This document shows positions 1 to 7,639 of a stretch of 16,754 nucleotides of DNA, in pieces. This DNA comes from Opitutales bacterium. Lineage in GTDB: Bacteria > Verrucomicrobiota > Verrucomicrobiia > Opitutales > Intestinicryptomonadaceae. The stretch is taken from assembly GCA_021641325.1 (NCBI GenBank), contig JAJXPD010000025.1, positions 1 through 16,754 on the forward strand, in the 5' to 3' direction. Positions within the stretch are counted from its first letter, which is position 1. The number at the start of each line of letters is the position of its first letter. The notes beneath the pieces are model-generated. The model was not told the DNA's origin and did not search any database. It saw nothing but the letters and a program-made list of their open reading frames with translations. A program made the translations under genes and the position numbers.

Positions 1-161
1 AATATATTTTGTATTGTTTTAAATTCGTTTCGCGCATTTGCGAATGGCGCGATGATTTGTCCAAACGCCGATTTTTGCAAGCGCAAAATGAAAAATCCGC
101 GCCGATTTCTTGTTGGGTATTTTGTTTGACTTGTTTATCTTGTGTTGGAATATCGTTTGCG
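1..161. other. AT-rich leader upstream of the first gene; no gene seen
   Basis: This stretch is noticeably richer in A and T than the rest of the window and holds no convincing gene. The reading frame of the next gene stays open back to position 9, but that extension would bury a clear lipoprotein signal peptide, so I treat it as non-coding. A -35-like TTGACT lies at 126-131, followed 17 bases later by a poor -10 (AATATC, 149-154). A 7 bp inverted repeat (70-76 with 91-97) brackets a 14-base loop. Neither is strong enough to be called as a separate element. Confidence 0.4.
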
Positions 162-1076
162 ATGAAAGTTTTGTGTTTAATTTCCCCGCTGTTTCTGCTG
201 CTTTTCGGCTGCGGAAGCGTCGAAGCTCCGAAGCCCGCCGAGTTCACCGTGGCGAGTTTTAACGTCGGTTTTTGCAAAGACCCCTCCGACGTCGTTAGGT
301 GGAACGCCCGCAAAAATCTCATAATGCCTCTTGTGGAATTCCACGGTTTCGACATCGTCGGAATGCAGGAGCCGATGGGCTTTCAGATTGACTATCTTGC
401 CGCGCAGTCCGACAAATACGCCGTCGCGGGGCAGATTGTCCGCAACCTGACCCTCGCCGAAGTTTCCGTAAAATCCGCGGCGAAAAATATCGACAATATG
501 CTGCGCAACATGAACAACCCAATTTTCTATCGGCGCGACAAGTTCGAGCTTCTTGATTCGGGCAAGTTCTATTTTTCCGAAACGCCCGACAAGGCGGAAC
601 GCGGCTTCGGCAAGCAGTTCGATTCCATACGCTCCTGCGTTTGGGCTAAATTCCGCCACATGGAGTCTGGGCGAGAGTTCAACTTTTTCAACATACACCT
701 TTGCGTGGAAAAATACGCCGAATGGCACAAGCCGTCCGCCGAACTGCTCGTGAAAAAAATCCGCGAAATTGCGGGCAAAGGCACGTTCTTCGTTTCGGGC
801 GACTTCAACGAAACGCGCAACCAGCCCGCGTCGCTTGTCATGCGCGGTAGCGCAATCGCAAAGGACGCCCGCGAAAATTCCCTTTCCAAGCCCTACGGCA
901 CAACGCGCTCCACGTTCAACAACTACAAAAACATTTCGGCGGGCGATATGCCGATAGATTTCATCTACGTTTCCAACGACGTGGACGTCCTGAATTTCGG
1001 CACATACACCGACCATGTTGACGGACTTGTGCCGTCGGACCACTATCCGATTTCCGCGAAAGTTTTATTGAAATAA
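162..1076 (+). CDS. Endonuclease/exonuclease/phosphatase-family lipoprotein
   Basis: This is a 304-residue exported hydrolase of the DNase I-like (EEP) fold, which cleaves phosphodiester or phosphomonoester bonds with a divalent metal. Residues 1-17 form a type II signal peptide with lipobox LFGC, so Cys17 should be lipidated and the protein anchored in the cell envelope facing outward. The EEP motifs occur in order: SFNV (Asn34), GMQE (metal ligand Glu70), NIHL (His179), SGDFN (Asp214, Asn216), PIDFIYV (Asp266) and the terminal SDH (Asp293, His294), so the active site looks intact. The start at 162 was chosen because it places the signal peptide at the N-terminus; no clear ribosome binding site precedes it. 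The true substrate (nucleic acid, inositol phosphate, sphingolipid or other) cannot be read from the sequence. It appears to be a single-gene unit ending in a strong terminator. Confidence 0.85.
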   Translation: MKVLCLISPLFLLLFGCGSVEAPKPAEFTVASFNVGFCKDPSDVVRWNARKNLIMPLVEFHGFDIVGMQEPMGFQIDYLAAQSDKYAVAGQIVRNLTLAEVSVKSAAKNIDNMLRNMNNPIFYRRDKFELLDSGKFYFSETPDKAERGFGKQFDSIRSCVWAKFRHMESGREFNFFNIHLCVEKYAEWHKPSAELLVKKIREIAGKGTFFVSGDFNETRNQPASLVMRGSAIAKDARENSLSKPYGTTRSTFNNYKNISAGDMPIDFIYVSNDVDVLNFGTYTDHVDGLVPSDHYPISAKVLLK

Positions 1077-1088
1077 ATCCGCGTAAAC

Positions 1089-1132
1089 AAATCGGCGCGC
1101 GCCGCTCAAAATCGGTACGCGCCGATTTTTTT
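1089..1132 (+). terminator. Intrinsic terminator after the EEP lipoprotein gene
   Basis: A perfect 11 bp stem (AAATCGGCGCG at 1089-1099 pairing with CGCGCCGATTT at 1118-1128) has an 18-base loop and runs into seven T residues (1126-1132). It begins 12 bases after the stop codon, which fits a rho-independent terminator for the + strand gene. Confidence 0.85.
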
Positions 1133-1178
1133 CGCATGCGGTTTTTCGGTCTGGCTTTTCTAAAAAACGCGCGGGCGC

Positions 1179-1202
1179 AAAAAAATCCGCCCTCCGGATT
1201 TT
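1179..1202 (-). terminator. Intrinsic terminator for the adk/ymdB-like unit
   Basis: Read on the minus strand, a perfect 8 bp stem (AAAATCCG/CGGATTTT, 1182-1189 with 1195-1202) with a 5-base loop is followed by seven T residues (1179-1185 on the + strand as A). It lies about 58 bases past the stop codon of the YmdB-like gene, and with the neighbouring + strand terminator it insulates the two convergent units. Confidence 0.8.
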
Positions 1203-1259
1203 CCGTTCCAATCGGGCGGTTCTGTTTTGGAGCGCGGATTTTTGCTTTTTGCGCTTGCG

Positions 1260-2156
1260 CTATTTTTGTTCGGCGTCGTTCGCCGGGGCTTCCGCCGCCG
1301 CCTTTGCAGCCTCTTTCGCGGCGCGTTCCGCGGCTTCGGCCTCTTTTGCTTTTTGCCAAAGTTCGGCGGAGTTCGGGAAGGGCGGGTAGATGAACGGCTC
1401 GACGAACACCGCGCGTTTCTTTTCGGTATCGATGTCGATGATTACCGCGCAGATTCTGTCGTCGCCCTCTGCCATTACGAACGGGCGCGGGCGTCCGTCG
1501 ATGAACTTTTGGAGAATCGGCTCCCACTTGCGGCCGAGGCACGAGTGCCACGGGCCGGTCATGCCGGCGTCCGACAGGAACGCAAGCCCCTTGGGGAAAA
1601 TGCGAGCGTCGTTTGTGGGAATGTGCGTGTGCGTTCCCACGACCGCCTGCGCCCTGCCGTCGAGATGCCACGCCATGGAGACCTTTTCGGAGGTCGTTTC
1701 CGCGTGGAAGTCGAGGAACACGGCGTCGCAAAGCGGCGCGACTTTATCGTACATGCGCGACGCCGCCGCAAACGGGCAGTCCGACTTTATTTTCATCAGA
1801 GTCTGCCCCAGCAGGCTGAACACGCCAAGTTTCATTCCGTTTTTTTCGACCACGACAAAGTCGCGCCCGGGGTTGCTGTGCGGCACGTTCGCGGGGCGGC
1901 AGAGCCTGTCGATTGAGGCTATTTCACCCTCGAAGCAGCGTTGGTCCCAAATATGGTCGCCGAGCGTAATCACGTCGATGCCCGCGCGGTACAGCTCTTC
2001 CGCCATGTTTTTTGTTATGCCGTTGCCGCCCGCGGAGTTTTCGCCGTTGGCGATTACGAAGTCCACGCCGAGCCTCTCCCTGATTGAGGGTAGGTTTTCG
2101 GTGAGGATTTTCCTGCCCGGTTTGCCTACGATGTCGCCTATGAAAAAAACGCGCAT
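1260..2156 (-). CDS. TIGR00282/YmdB-type metallophosphoesterase
   Basis: This is a 298-residue cytoplasmic metallophosphoesterase of the YmdB/TIGR00282 family. Characterised members hydrolyse cyclic nucleotide monophosphates in vitro and affect RNA turnover and development. The visible signature is FIGDIVGKPGR (Asp8), NGEN (Glu39, Asn40), LGDH (Asp67, His68), DFHAE (His151), GTHTH (His176, His178) and SDAGMTGP (196-202). The family's GNH motif normally supplies an Asn as metal ligand; here that position is Asp67. The catalytic core ends near residue 262 and is followed by an Ala/Glu/Lys-rich tail (about 266-298) that looks like an unstructured or helical add-on. The ATG lies two bases after the adk stop codon, so the two genes are almost certainly co-transcribed. 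Family assignment is firm; the cellular substrate is not known. Confidence 0.9.
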   Translation of the reverse strand: MRVFFIGDIVGKPGRKILTENLPSIRERLGVDFVIANGENSAGGNGITKNMAEELYRAGIDVITLGDHIWDQRCFEGEIASIDRLCRPANVPHSNPGRDFVVVEKNGMKLGVFSLLGQTLMKIKSDCPFAAASRMYDKVAPLCDAVFLDFHAETTSEKVSMAWHLDGRAQAVVGTHTHIPTNDARIFPKGLAFLSDAGMTGPWHSCLGRKWEPILQKFIDGRPRPFVMAEGDDRICAVIIDIDTEKKRAVFVEPFIYPPFPNSAELWQKAKEAEAAERAAKEAAKAAAEAPANDAEQK

Positions 2157-2158
2157 CG

Positions 2159-2827
2159 TTATTTAAGCAGTCCGAGTTCCTTGCAGAGGTCGGTCATGTC
2201 TGCGATTGCGCCCGCCTTTGAGAGTTCGGGCGGAATCGGGACGATAAGCCCTTTCTTCGAGTAGAAGTCTACGAGCGGGAGAGTCGTGGAGCGGAACACG
2301 TCGAGGCGTTTCTTGACGGTTTCGGGTTTGTCGTCGTCGCGCGTGTAGAGTTTGCCGCCGCATTTGTCGCAGACGCCTTCGACTTTCGGGGGTGTGAAAA
2401 CTTTGTGGTAGGGCGCTTGGCACTTTTCGCAAACCATTCTGCCCGAAATTCTCTTCACGATTTCCTCGTCGGGAACGTCGAGGTAGACGACCGCCGCGAT
2501 TTCGCGACCCATTTCCGCTAGCATTTTGTCGAGCATTTCCGCCTGTTTGATTGTGCGCGGGAAGCCGTCGAGCACAAAGCCCTTTTCGGTGTCGGGCTGC
2601 ATGAGGCGGTCTTTTACCATCGCCGCAGTTACGTCGTCGGGTACGAGTTCGCCCTTGTCCATGTAGGATTTTGCGAGCTTGCCGAGGGGAGTGCCGTTTT
2701 TGAGGTTATTGCGGAAGAGGTCGCCCGTTGCGACCTGCACAATACCCAGAACTTCGCAGATGGCGACCGCGCGCGTTCCTTTGCCGCTGCCCGGTGCGCC
2801 CAACATTATGAGGTTTGCTTTCTTCAT
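2159..2827 (-). CDS. adk: Adenylate kinase (long, zinc-type lid)
   Basis: This 222-residue cytoplasmic enzyme catalyses ATP + AMP to 2 ADP and balances adenylate pools. The P-loop is GAPGSGKGT (10-18), the AMP-binding segment includes ATGDLFR (33-39), and the nucleotide motif DGFPRT sits at 87-92. The lid is of the long type and carries four cysteines in two CxxC pairs (133/136 and 153/156), the usual structural zinc site; Gram-negative enteric enzymes lack it. Length matches the long family form. It is the first gene of a minus-strand unit with the YmdB-like gene directly after it, and it is divergent from polB across about 60 bases. It starts at an ATG. Nothing is missing from the active site. 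Confidence 0.97.
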   Translation of the reverse strand: MKKANLIMLGAPGSGKGTRAVAICEVLGIVQVATGDLFRNNLKNGTPLGKLAKSYMDKGELVPDDVTAAMVKDRLMQPDTEKGFVLDGFPRTIKQAEMLDKMLAEMGREIAAVVYLDVPDEEIVKRISGRMVCEKCQAPYHKVFTPPKVEGVCDKCGGKLYTRDDDKPETVKKRLDVFRSTTLPLVDFYSKKGLIVPIPPELSKAGAIADMTDLCKELGLLK

Positions 2828-2889
2828 TTTTTGTCGAAATAAGATTTATAAGTTTGAAAACATTCGCGGAATCGGCAAGCATTTTCGGC
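2828..2889. promoter_or_regulatory. Divergent adk/polB promoter region
   Basis: These 62 AT-rich bases separate two genes pointing away from each other, so both must be transcribed from here unless polB starts further upstream. On the minus strand a TATAAA box (2845-2850) lies 17 bases before the adk ATG, but no good -35 is found at the standard distance. For polB I see only weak matches on the + strand (TTGAAA at 2854-2859). No LexA-like dyad is evident. Confidence 0.35.
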
Positions 2890-5073
2890 ATGGCGGACGA
2901 AGAAATTAGGGAATCAATCTGCGGGCTTTGGTGCGACGGCGCAAACGTCCACCTCTGCCTGCGCGACGAATCGGGCGCGCGGCGCAACGCGTGCGTGAAG
3001 TTCGACCCGTTCATGTGGTCGGCGTCGGGCGCGGAATGCGCCTACGCAAGCGCGGAGCTTCTCTCGCGCCCCGCGGGCGGAGTGCCGCCGACGCCGCTCG
3101 ACTCGCTGTTGTTCTTCGAGTCCGTCGCCGACATGGACAAGTATTTCAAGTCGCGCGACAAGTCCCTGCCGTCCGACAGAATCTCGTGCGTGGAAAACCA
3201 GTTCCTGACCGCCCGCGGGCTGCGCATGTTTGCTGGAATGCGCTTTTCAGACCTGCGCCGCATGCAGCTTGACATCGAAGTTGTCTGCGAGGGCGGCGGC
3301 TTTCCGTCGGCGTCCCGCGCGGGCGACAGGATAATCGCCGTCGGAATTTCGGGCGGGGGCGGCGAAAAAATCATCGAGTTGGAGGACTTCACCGACGACG
3401 CCGAGCGCAAACTTCTCGAAACCCTCCGCGCCGAAATTCTCGCCCGCGACCCCGACACAATCGAGGGGCACAACATTTTCAAGTTCGACATTCCCTACAT
3501 CGCCGAGCGTTCCAAGCGGCTGAAAATTCCGCTCGGCTGGGGGCGTTTCGGCGGGAGCGTCGCGTTCCGCAAAAGCAGGCTCACGATTGCCGAGCGCACT
3601 TTCGCCTACACGCGCTGCGACATCGCGGGGCGGACTGTTGTCGACACCCTTCCGCTCGTCCAGCTCTACGACATCGGAGCGCGCGAAATGGTTTCGTACA
3701 CGCTAAAAGAGTCGGCAATACACTTCGGCATAAGCGACAAATCCACGCGCACATACATTCGCGGCGGCGACATCGGCGAAGTGTTCAAGACCGACAGAAA
3801 GACTTTCCGCGCCTACCTTTCCGACGATCTTCGAGAGACCGCGGGTCTTGCCGCAAAGCTTTTGCCCACATACGTCGCGCAGGTTTCGAACTTCCCGATG
3901 ACATTGCAGGAGTGTCTTCTGCGCGGTTCGGGCATGAAGGTTGAGAGCGTGTTTTTGGAAAGGTATTTTGCGGCGCGGGCGGCGATTCCACTGCCGTCGT
4001 CGGGCGGCTACATAGAGGGCGCGCTGTCGGAGTCTTTCGAGACGGGCGTTTTCAAAAACGTGCTCCACTACGACGTTGCCTCGCTGTATCCGAGCCTTAT
4101 GCTCGTGCTTGGCAAATGCCCGCGCAACGACTATCTCGGCGTGTTTTTGGACGAGCTGCGCTCGCTCCGCGAATACCGCCTGAAATACAAAAAGCTCGCC
4201 CGCGAAACCGCCGACGAATCGCTGCGGCGCGAGTACGACGCCCGCCAGAAAAGCTTTAAAATCCTCATCAACTCGTTTTACGGATACCTCGGCCTTTCGA
4301 CCGCCGCATTCGGCGACTCCTCTCTTGCGGCGGAAATCACCGCAGCGGGGCGCGGGCTTCTCGTAAAGCTTGTGGACTTTTTCAAGTCGGCGGGTTGCAC
4401 CGTTTTGGAGGCGGATACCGACGGCATCTACATTTCCTCCGAAAAATATTTCGGCAGGCCTCTCGAACTTCTTGAAGCCGCCGACGCCGTTCTGCCCGAC
4501 GGCGTGGACTTGGAGTTCGACGGAAAATTCGACGCCATGCTCTGCTACAAGGCGAAAAACTACGCGCTTTTGCGGGACGGAAACATCACCGTGCGCGGCT
4601 CGGCATTCAGGAACAGGGCGACCGAGCCGTTCCTGCGCAAGCTTACGGAGGCTATGATTGCCGACAAGCTGTTCGGGCGCGACGGCGAATTGCCGCGTGA
4701 AATAGAACGCGCAAAAAACCTGATTCTTTCGGGGAATGCGCCTATCGAAGATTTGGCGAAGGGCGAGTATATAGGCAAGTCGCCCGCGCAGTATTCCGCC
4801 GACATCGCAAAGACGGGGCGCGGACGCCGCGCGGCTCTGGAAGCCGCCCTCATGATGAACCCCAGACCCGACGCGGGCGACAAGGTTCTCTACTACATGG
4901 CGCGCGGTGCTTCGCCGAAAGACCCCGACTGGAAACGCGCCCGCCCGATTTCCGCGTACGACCCCGCAAGCGCGCCCTACGATGCCGACTACTATGTGTC
5001 GAAAATCGACGACTGGCGCGAACGCTTCGCCGACATCTTCGGAGAAACCGTCGGGCAGGGCGAGCTGTTCTAA
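2890..5073 (+). CDS. polB: Family B DNA polymerase with 3'-5' exonuclease (Pol II-like)
   Basis: This 727-residue DNA polymerase carries both proofreading and polymerising domains. Exonuclease motifs are Exo I DIE (Asp128, Glu130), Exo II HNIFKFD (Asn195, Asp200) and Exo III YLSDD (Tyr309, Asp313). Polymerase motifs are A DVASLYPS (Asp395), B KILINSFYG (457-465) and C ADTDG (Asp509, Asp511), followed by KAKNY ending at Tyr558. All catalytic acids are present, so it should be active. A thumb-type segment (GDKVLYYMARG and YYVSKID) follows. The last five residues, QGELF (723-727), match the QxxLF pattern of sliding-clamp-binding peptides; E. coli Pol II is known to end in a similar peptide. By family it is likely a repair or translesion polymerase rather than the main replicase. 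The ATG at 2890 was chosen over an in-frame ATG at 2815 that would overlap the adk start. It is slightly shorter than E. coli Pol II (783 residues). Confidence 0.93.
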   Translation: MADEEIRESICGLWCDGANVHLCLRDESGARRNACVKFDPFMWSASGAECAYASAELLSRPAGGVPPTPLDSLLFFESVADMDKYFKSRDKSLPSDRISCVENQFLTARGLRMFAGMRFSDLRRMQLDIEVVCEGGGFPSASRAGDRIIAVGISGGGGEKIIELEDFTDDAERKLLETLRAEILARDPDTIEGHNIFKFDIPYIAERSKRLKIPLGWGRFGGSVAFRKSRLTIAERTFAYTRCDIAGRTVVDTLPLVQLYDIGAREMVSYTLKESAIHFGISDKSTRTYIRGGDIGEVFKTDRKTFRAYLSDDLRETAGLAAKLLPTYVAQVSNFPMTLQECLLRGSGMKVESVFLERYFAARAAIPLPSSGGYIEGALSESFETGVFKNVLHYDVASLYPSLMLVLGKCPRNDYLGVFLDELRSLREYRLKYKKLARETADESLRREYDARQKSFKILINSFYGYLGLSTAAFGDSSLAAEITAAGRGLLVKLVDFFKSAGCTVLEADTDGIYISSEKYFGRPLELLEAADAVLPDGVDLEFDGKFDAMLCYKAKNYALLRDGNITVRGSAFRNRATEPFLRKLTEAMIADKLFGRDGELPREIERAKNLILSGNAPIEDLAKGEYIGKSPAQYSADIAKTGRGRRAALEAALMMNPRPDAGDKVLYYMARGASPKDPDWKRARPISAYDPASAPYDADYYVSKIDDWRERFADIFGETVGQGELF

Positions 5074-5164
5074 GCTCACTGCCTCCGCCTGATTCGTCGC
5101 GCCGCGCCTTTGTTCACGCCGTTCGCGGGGCGTTCCGCTGCCGAGCCTTTGCCGACTGCGCATT

Positions 5165-5199
5165 CCGCGCCTTTCCTCCGCGCGGGTCTTTTATTATTC
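5165..5199 (+). terminator. Probable intrinsic terminator after polB
   Basis: A 6 bp all-GC stem (CCGCGC at 5165-5170 with GCGCGG at 5180-5185) with a 9-base loop is followed by a T-rich but interrupted tail (TCTTTTATTATTC). It lies about 90 bases after the polB stop codon and before hisD. The stem is short, so this is a moderate call. Confidence 0.55.
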
Positions 5200-5234
5200 T
5201 TGATTTGGGGGGGATTTTTTAAGATATTTTAGAC
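5200..5234 (+). promoter_or_regulatory. Candidate hisD promoter containing a G7 run
   Basis: A -35-like TTGATT (5200-5205) and a -10-like GATATT (5223-5228) are 17 bases apart, and the spacer contains seven consecutive G residues (5207-5213) followed by six T residues. Transcription would begin very close to the hisD ATG, so the message would have almost no leader, which agrees with the absence of a Shine-Dalgarno sequence there. Each box matches the sigma-70 consensus at only four of six positions. The rest of the gap from 5074 shows only the terminator. Confidence 0.3.
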
Positions 5235-6518
5235 ATGAAGATTTTGGAATACAAGTCGGCGACATTCGCCGAAGAGTTGAAAAAGGCGTGCGAGTCGGCA
5301 AGCCTCCCGCAGGAGGCAAAGGACGCCGTGGCGTCGGTAATCGCCGACGTTCGGGCGAACGGCGACAGGGCGGTTCTCTCCTACACAAAAAAATTCGACG
5401 GCGTCGAATTGAAGTCGCTCAAAGTTTCGGAAGAGGAAATGAAGGCGGCGGCGAAAATAGTTTCGGCGGCGGACAAACGCGCCATGCTCGAGGCAATTGC
5501 AAGCGTCAAAGCCTACCACCTCCACACAAAGCCGAAAAACTGGCGCGCAAGAAATCCGCAGGGCGCGAAAATCGGCGAAAATTTCTACCCGATTCGCCGC
5601 GTCGGCCTGTATATTCCGGGCGGAAGCGCGCCGCTCGTCTCGACAGTCGTGATGACTGCGACTCTTGCGAAAATCGCGGGCTGCCCGGAAATCTGCGTGT
5701 GCACGCCGCCCGCCAAGGACGGCTCGGTAAACCCGCACATTCTCTGCGTGCTCGGCATTTTGGGCGTCCGTGAAATCTACAAAATCGGCGGGGCGCAGGC
5801 AATAGCGGCGATGGGCGTCGGCACAGAAAGCGTCGCTCCCGTCGAAAAGCTTTTCGGCCCCGGGAACGCGTATGTCATAGAGGCGAAACGCCAGCTCTTC
5901 GGAAACGTCGGCGTAGACCTCCTCCCCGGCCCGAGCGAGGTTTTGATTGTCGCCGACGCCAAGGCGAACCCGCGCTACATCGCCGCAGACCTGCTCTCGC
6001 AGGCGGAACACGGCAGCGGCAAGGAAAAGATTTTCCTTGTGTGCACTTCGAAAAAGGTTGTCGAAGCCGCTCGCAAACAGATTGAGATTTTGTCGGCGTC
6101 GCTCTCCCGCGCGGAGAAGCTCAAAAAGATAATCGCCGACGGCTGCTACGTCGCGCTTGTGCCGAATCTGGCGGCGGCGGTCGAAGTGGCGAACTACGTC
6201 GCGCCCGAACACATGGAGTTGCAGGTTGAACAGCCCGAAAAGCTCGTGCCGCAAATCACGACGGCGGGCGCGATTCTCGTAGGCGAATACACCCCGACCG
6301 TTCTCGGCGACTTCACCGCGGGGCCGAGCCACACGCTTCCGACGGGGCGCACGGGCAGGTTCTCGGGCGGCTTGCAGCTTGTGGACTTCATGCGCCGAAG
6401 CTCCTATGTTGAGTACGACAAGAAGTCGATTGCCCGCGCAAAGGACGTAGTTGTTGCGTTCGGCAAAATGGAGTCTCTCGACGCCCACTATTCGAGCCCC
6501 CTCCAACGCCTGAAATAG
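5235..6518 (+). CDS. hisD: Histidinol dehydrogenase
   Basis: This 427-residue enzyme carries out the last two steps of histidine synthesis, oxidising L-histidinol to L-histidine with two NAD+ and a zinc ion. The family signature is complete: YIPGGSAPL (126-134), GGAQAIAA (185-192), FGPGNAYV (207-214), DLLPGPSE (228-235) and SQAEHGSG (255-262). Expected zinc ligands are Gln256, His259, Asp359 and His418, and the catalytic pair is Glu325-His326 in APEHMEL; numbering is within a few residues of the E. coli enzyme. Length is normal and the start follows no visible ribosome binding site. No other his gene is in the window, so the pathway is not clustered here. A histidine kinase gene begins one base after the stop codon. 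Confidence 0.97.
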   Translation: MKILEYKSATFAEELKKACESASLPQEAKDAVASVIADVRANGDRAVLSYTKKFDGVELKSLKVSEEEMKAAAKIVSAADKRAMLEAIASVKAYHLHTKPKNWRARNPQGAKIGENFYPIRRVGLYIPGGSAPLVSTVVMTATLAKIAGCPEICVCTPPAKDGSVNPHILCVLGILGVREIYKIGGAQAIAAMGVGTESVAPVEKLFGPGNAYVIEAKRQLFGNVGVDLLPGPSEVLIVADAKANPRYIAADLLSQAEHGSGKEKIFLVCTSKKVVEAARKQIEILSASLSRAEKLKKIIADGCYVALVPNLAAAVEVANYVAPEHMELQVEQPEKLVPQITTAGAILVGEYTPTVLGDFTAGPSHTLPTGRTGRFSGGLQLVDFMRRSSYVEYDKKSIARAKDVVVAFGKMESLDAHYSSPLQRLK

Positions 6519-6519
6519 C

Positions 6520-7638
6520 ATGGACGCCGCCGACAAGGAAACACTCGGCAAACTAATCCGCAAGAACAAGCGCCTTGCGCGGGACCTCACGCGGATTGAG
6601 ACCGTCTTCAACGCAATCCGCTCGGCGATAATCGTTGTCGACGCCAACGGCGAAATCCAGTTTGCCAACAGCTTTGCGGAGGACATTCTCGGTCTCGGCG
6701 AAACGCGCCCGTCGGTCTTCAAGCTCCTCCCAGGAATGGAGGAGTCCGTCGAGGAGGTCGCGCGGGGCGACAAAACCGTTCTGCGCGAATTCGAAATTTC
6801 GTATCCCGAATCGCGCGTGCTCAACGCCCAGATTATTCCCTTCAATTTCGGCGGAGAGTTCGACACCTACGCGCTGATTCTAAACGACATCACACAGGAC
6901 AGACGCTCGACTGAGGAGCGCATTGAAAGCGAAAAAATAGCCTCGGTTCTGCATTTGGCGTCGGGCGTCGCGCACGAGCTTGGCAACCCGCTAAACTCGA
7001 TAAATATCCACTTGCAGCTGATAAAGCGCAGGCTCGCAAAGCTCTCCGACAAAATCGCGCCCGATGCTCTCGGCAACATTTCCGAATCTGTCGAAATCTG
7101 CGCTTCGGAAGTTGCGCGGCTCGACGGAATCATAGAAAACTTCCTCAAAGCCCTCCGCCCGATGCGCCCGAATATGGCGGAATGCGACCCAATCAAGCCG
7201 CTCGCCGAAACGCTGAAAATTTTGAACGAGGAATTCGTCAACCGCGGCGTTTCCGTCGATATAAATTCCGAAAACGCCCTGCCTGCCGTCTGCGCCGACG
7301 AAAACCTGCTGAAGCAGCTCTACTTCAACATTCTCAAAAACGCGATGGAGTCGATGGAGCAGGGCGGCTCTGTGCGCATTGACGCTTCGAGCGACGACGA
7401 TTTCGTGAAAATTTCGTTCGCCGACAGCGGCTGCGGCATGAGCGGAGACGAGCTTTCCAAAATCTTCCAGCCCTATTTCACGACAAAGCCGAACGGGCAC
7501 GGCTTGGGCATGATGATTATAAATTCAATCGTCCGCGCCCACGGCGGGCACATCGACATTTCGAGCAAGGTCGGCGTGGGGACTGTCGTTTCGGTTTCCA
7601 TTCCGCGCAACGAGCGCAGGGTGAAAATGCTTTCCTGA
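6520..7638 (+). CDS. Soluble PAS-domain sensor histidine kinase (NtrB-like layout)
   Basis: This 372-residue protein has no signal peptide or membrane segment, so it should sense a cytoplasmic cue. A short N-terminal helix (1-25) precedes a PAS domain (about 26-125). The dimerisation/phosphoacceptor helix carries VAHELGNPLNSI with His152 as the autophosphorylation site. The ATPase domain shows the N box (Asn270, Asn274), G1 DSGCGM (302-307), the F box YFTTKPNG (319-326) and G2 HGLGM (327-331). All catalytic boxes are intact. Its ATG lies one base after the hisD stop codon, so the two genes are probably translated from one message. No response regulator is encoded nearby, so it is an orphan within this window. 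It ends one base from the convergent gene at 7640, with no terminator between them. Confidence 0.92.
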   Translation: MDAADKETLGKLIRKNKRLARDLTRIETVFNAIRSAIIVVDANGEIQFANSFAEDILGLGETRPSVFKLLPGMEESVEEVARGDKTVLREFEISYPESRVLNAQIIPFNFGGEFDTYALILNDITQDRRSTEERIESEKIASVLHLASGVAHELGNPLNSINIHLQLIKRRLAKLSDKIAPDALGNISESVEICASEVARLDGIIENFLKALRPMRPNMAECDPIKPLAETLKILNEEFVNRGVSVDINSENALPAVCADENLLKQLYFNILKNAMESMEQGGSVRIDASSDDDFVKISFADSGCGMSGDELSKIFQPYFTTKPNGHGLGMMIINSIVRAHGGHIDISSKVGVGTVVSVSIPRNERRVKMLS

Positions 7639-7639
7639 G

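Noticed and set aside
9..161. N-terminal extension of the EEP lipoprotein frame
   Set aside because: It would place 51 residues ahead of a clear lipoprotein signal peptide and lies in AT-rich leader DNA.
3703..5163. 486-codon open frame on the minus strand opposite polB
   Set aside because: Antisense shadow of a fully conserved polymerase, with biased composition and no recognisable domain.
5229..6866. 545-codon open frame on the minus strand opposite hisD
   Set aside because: It is antisense to hisD and the kinase gene, both of which have complete family signatures; long antisense frames are expected in GC-rich genes. The translation is Arg-rich and matches no family.
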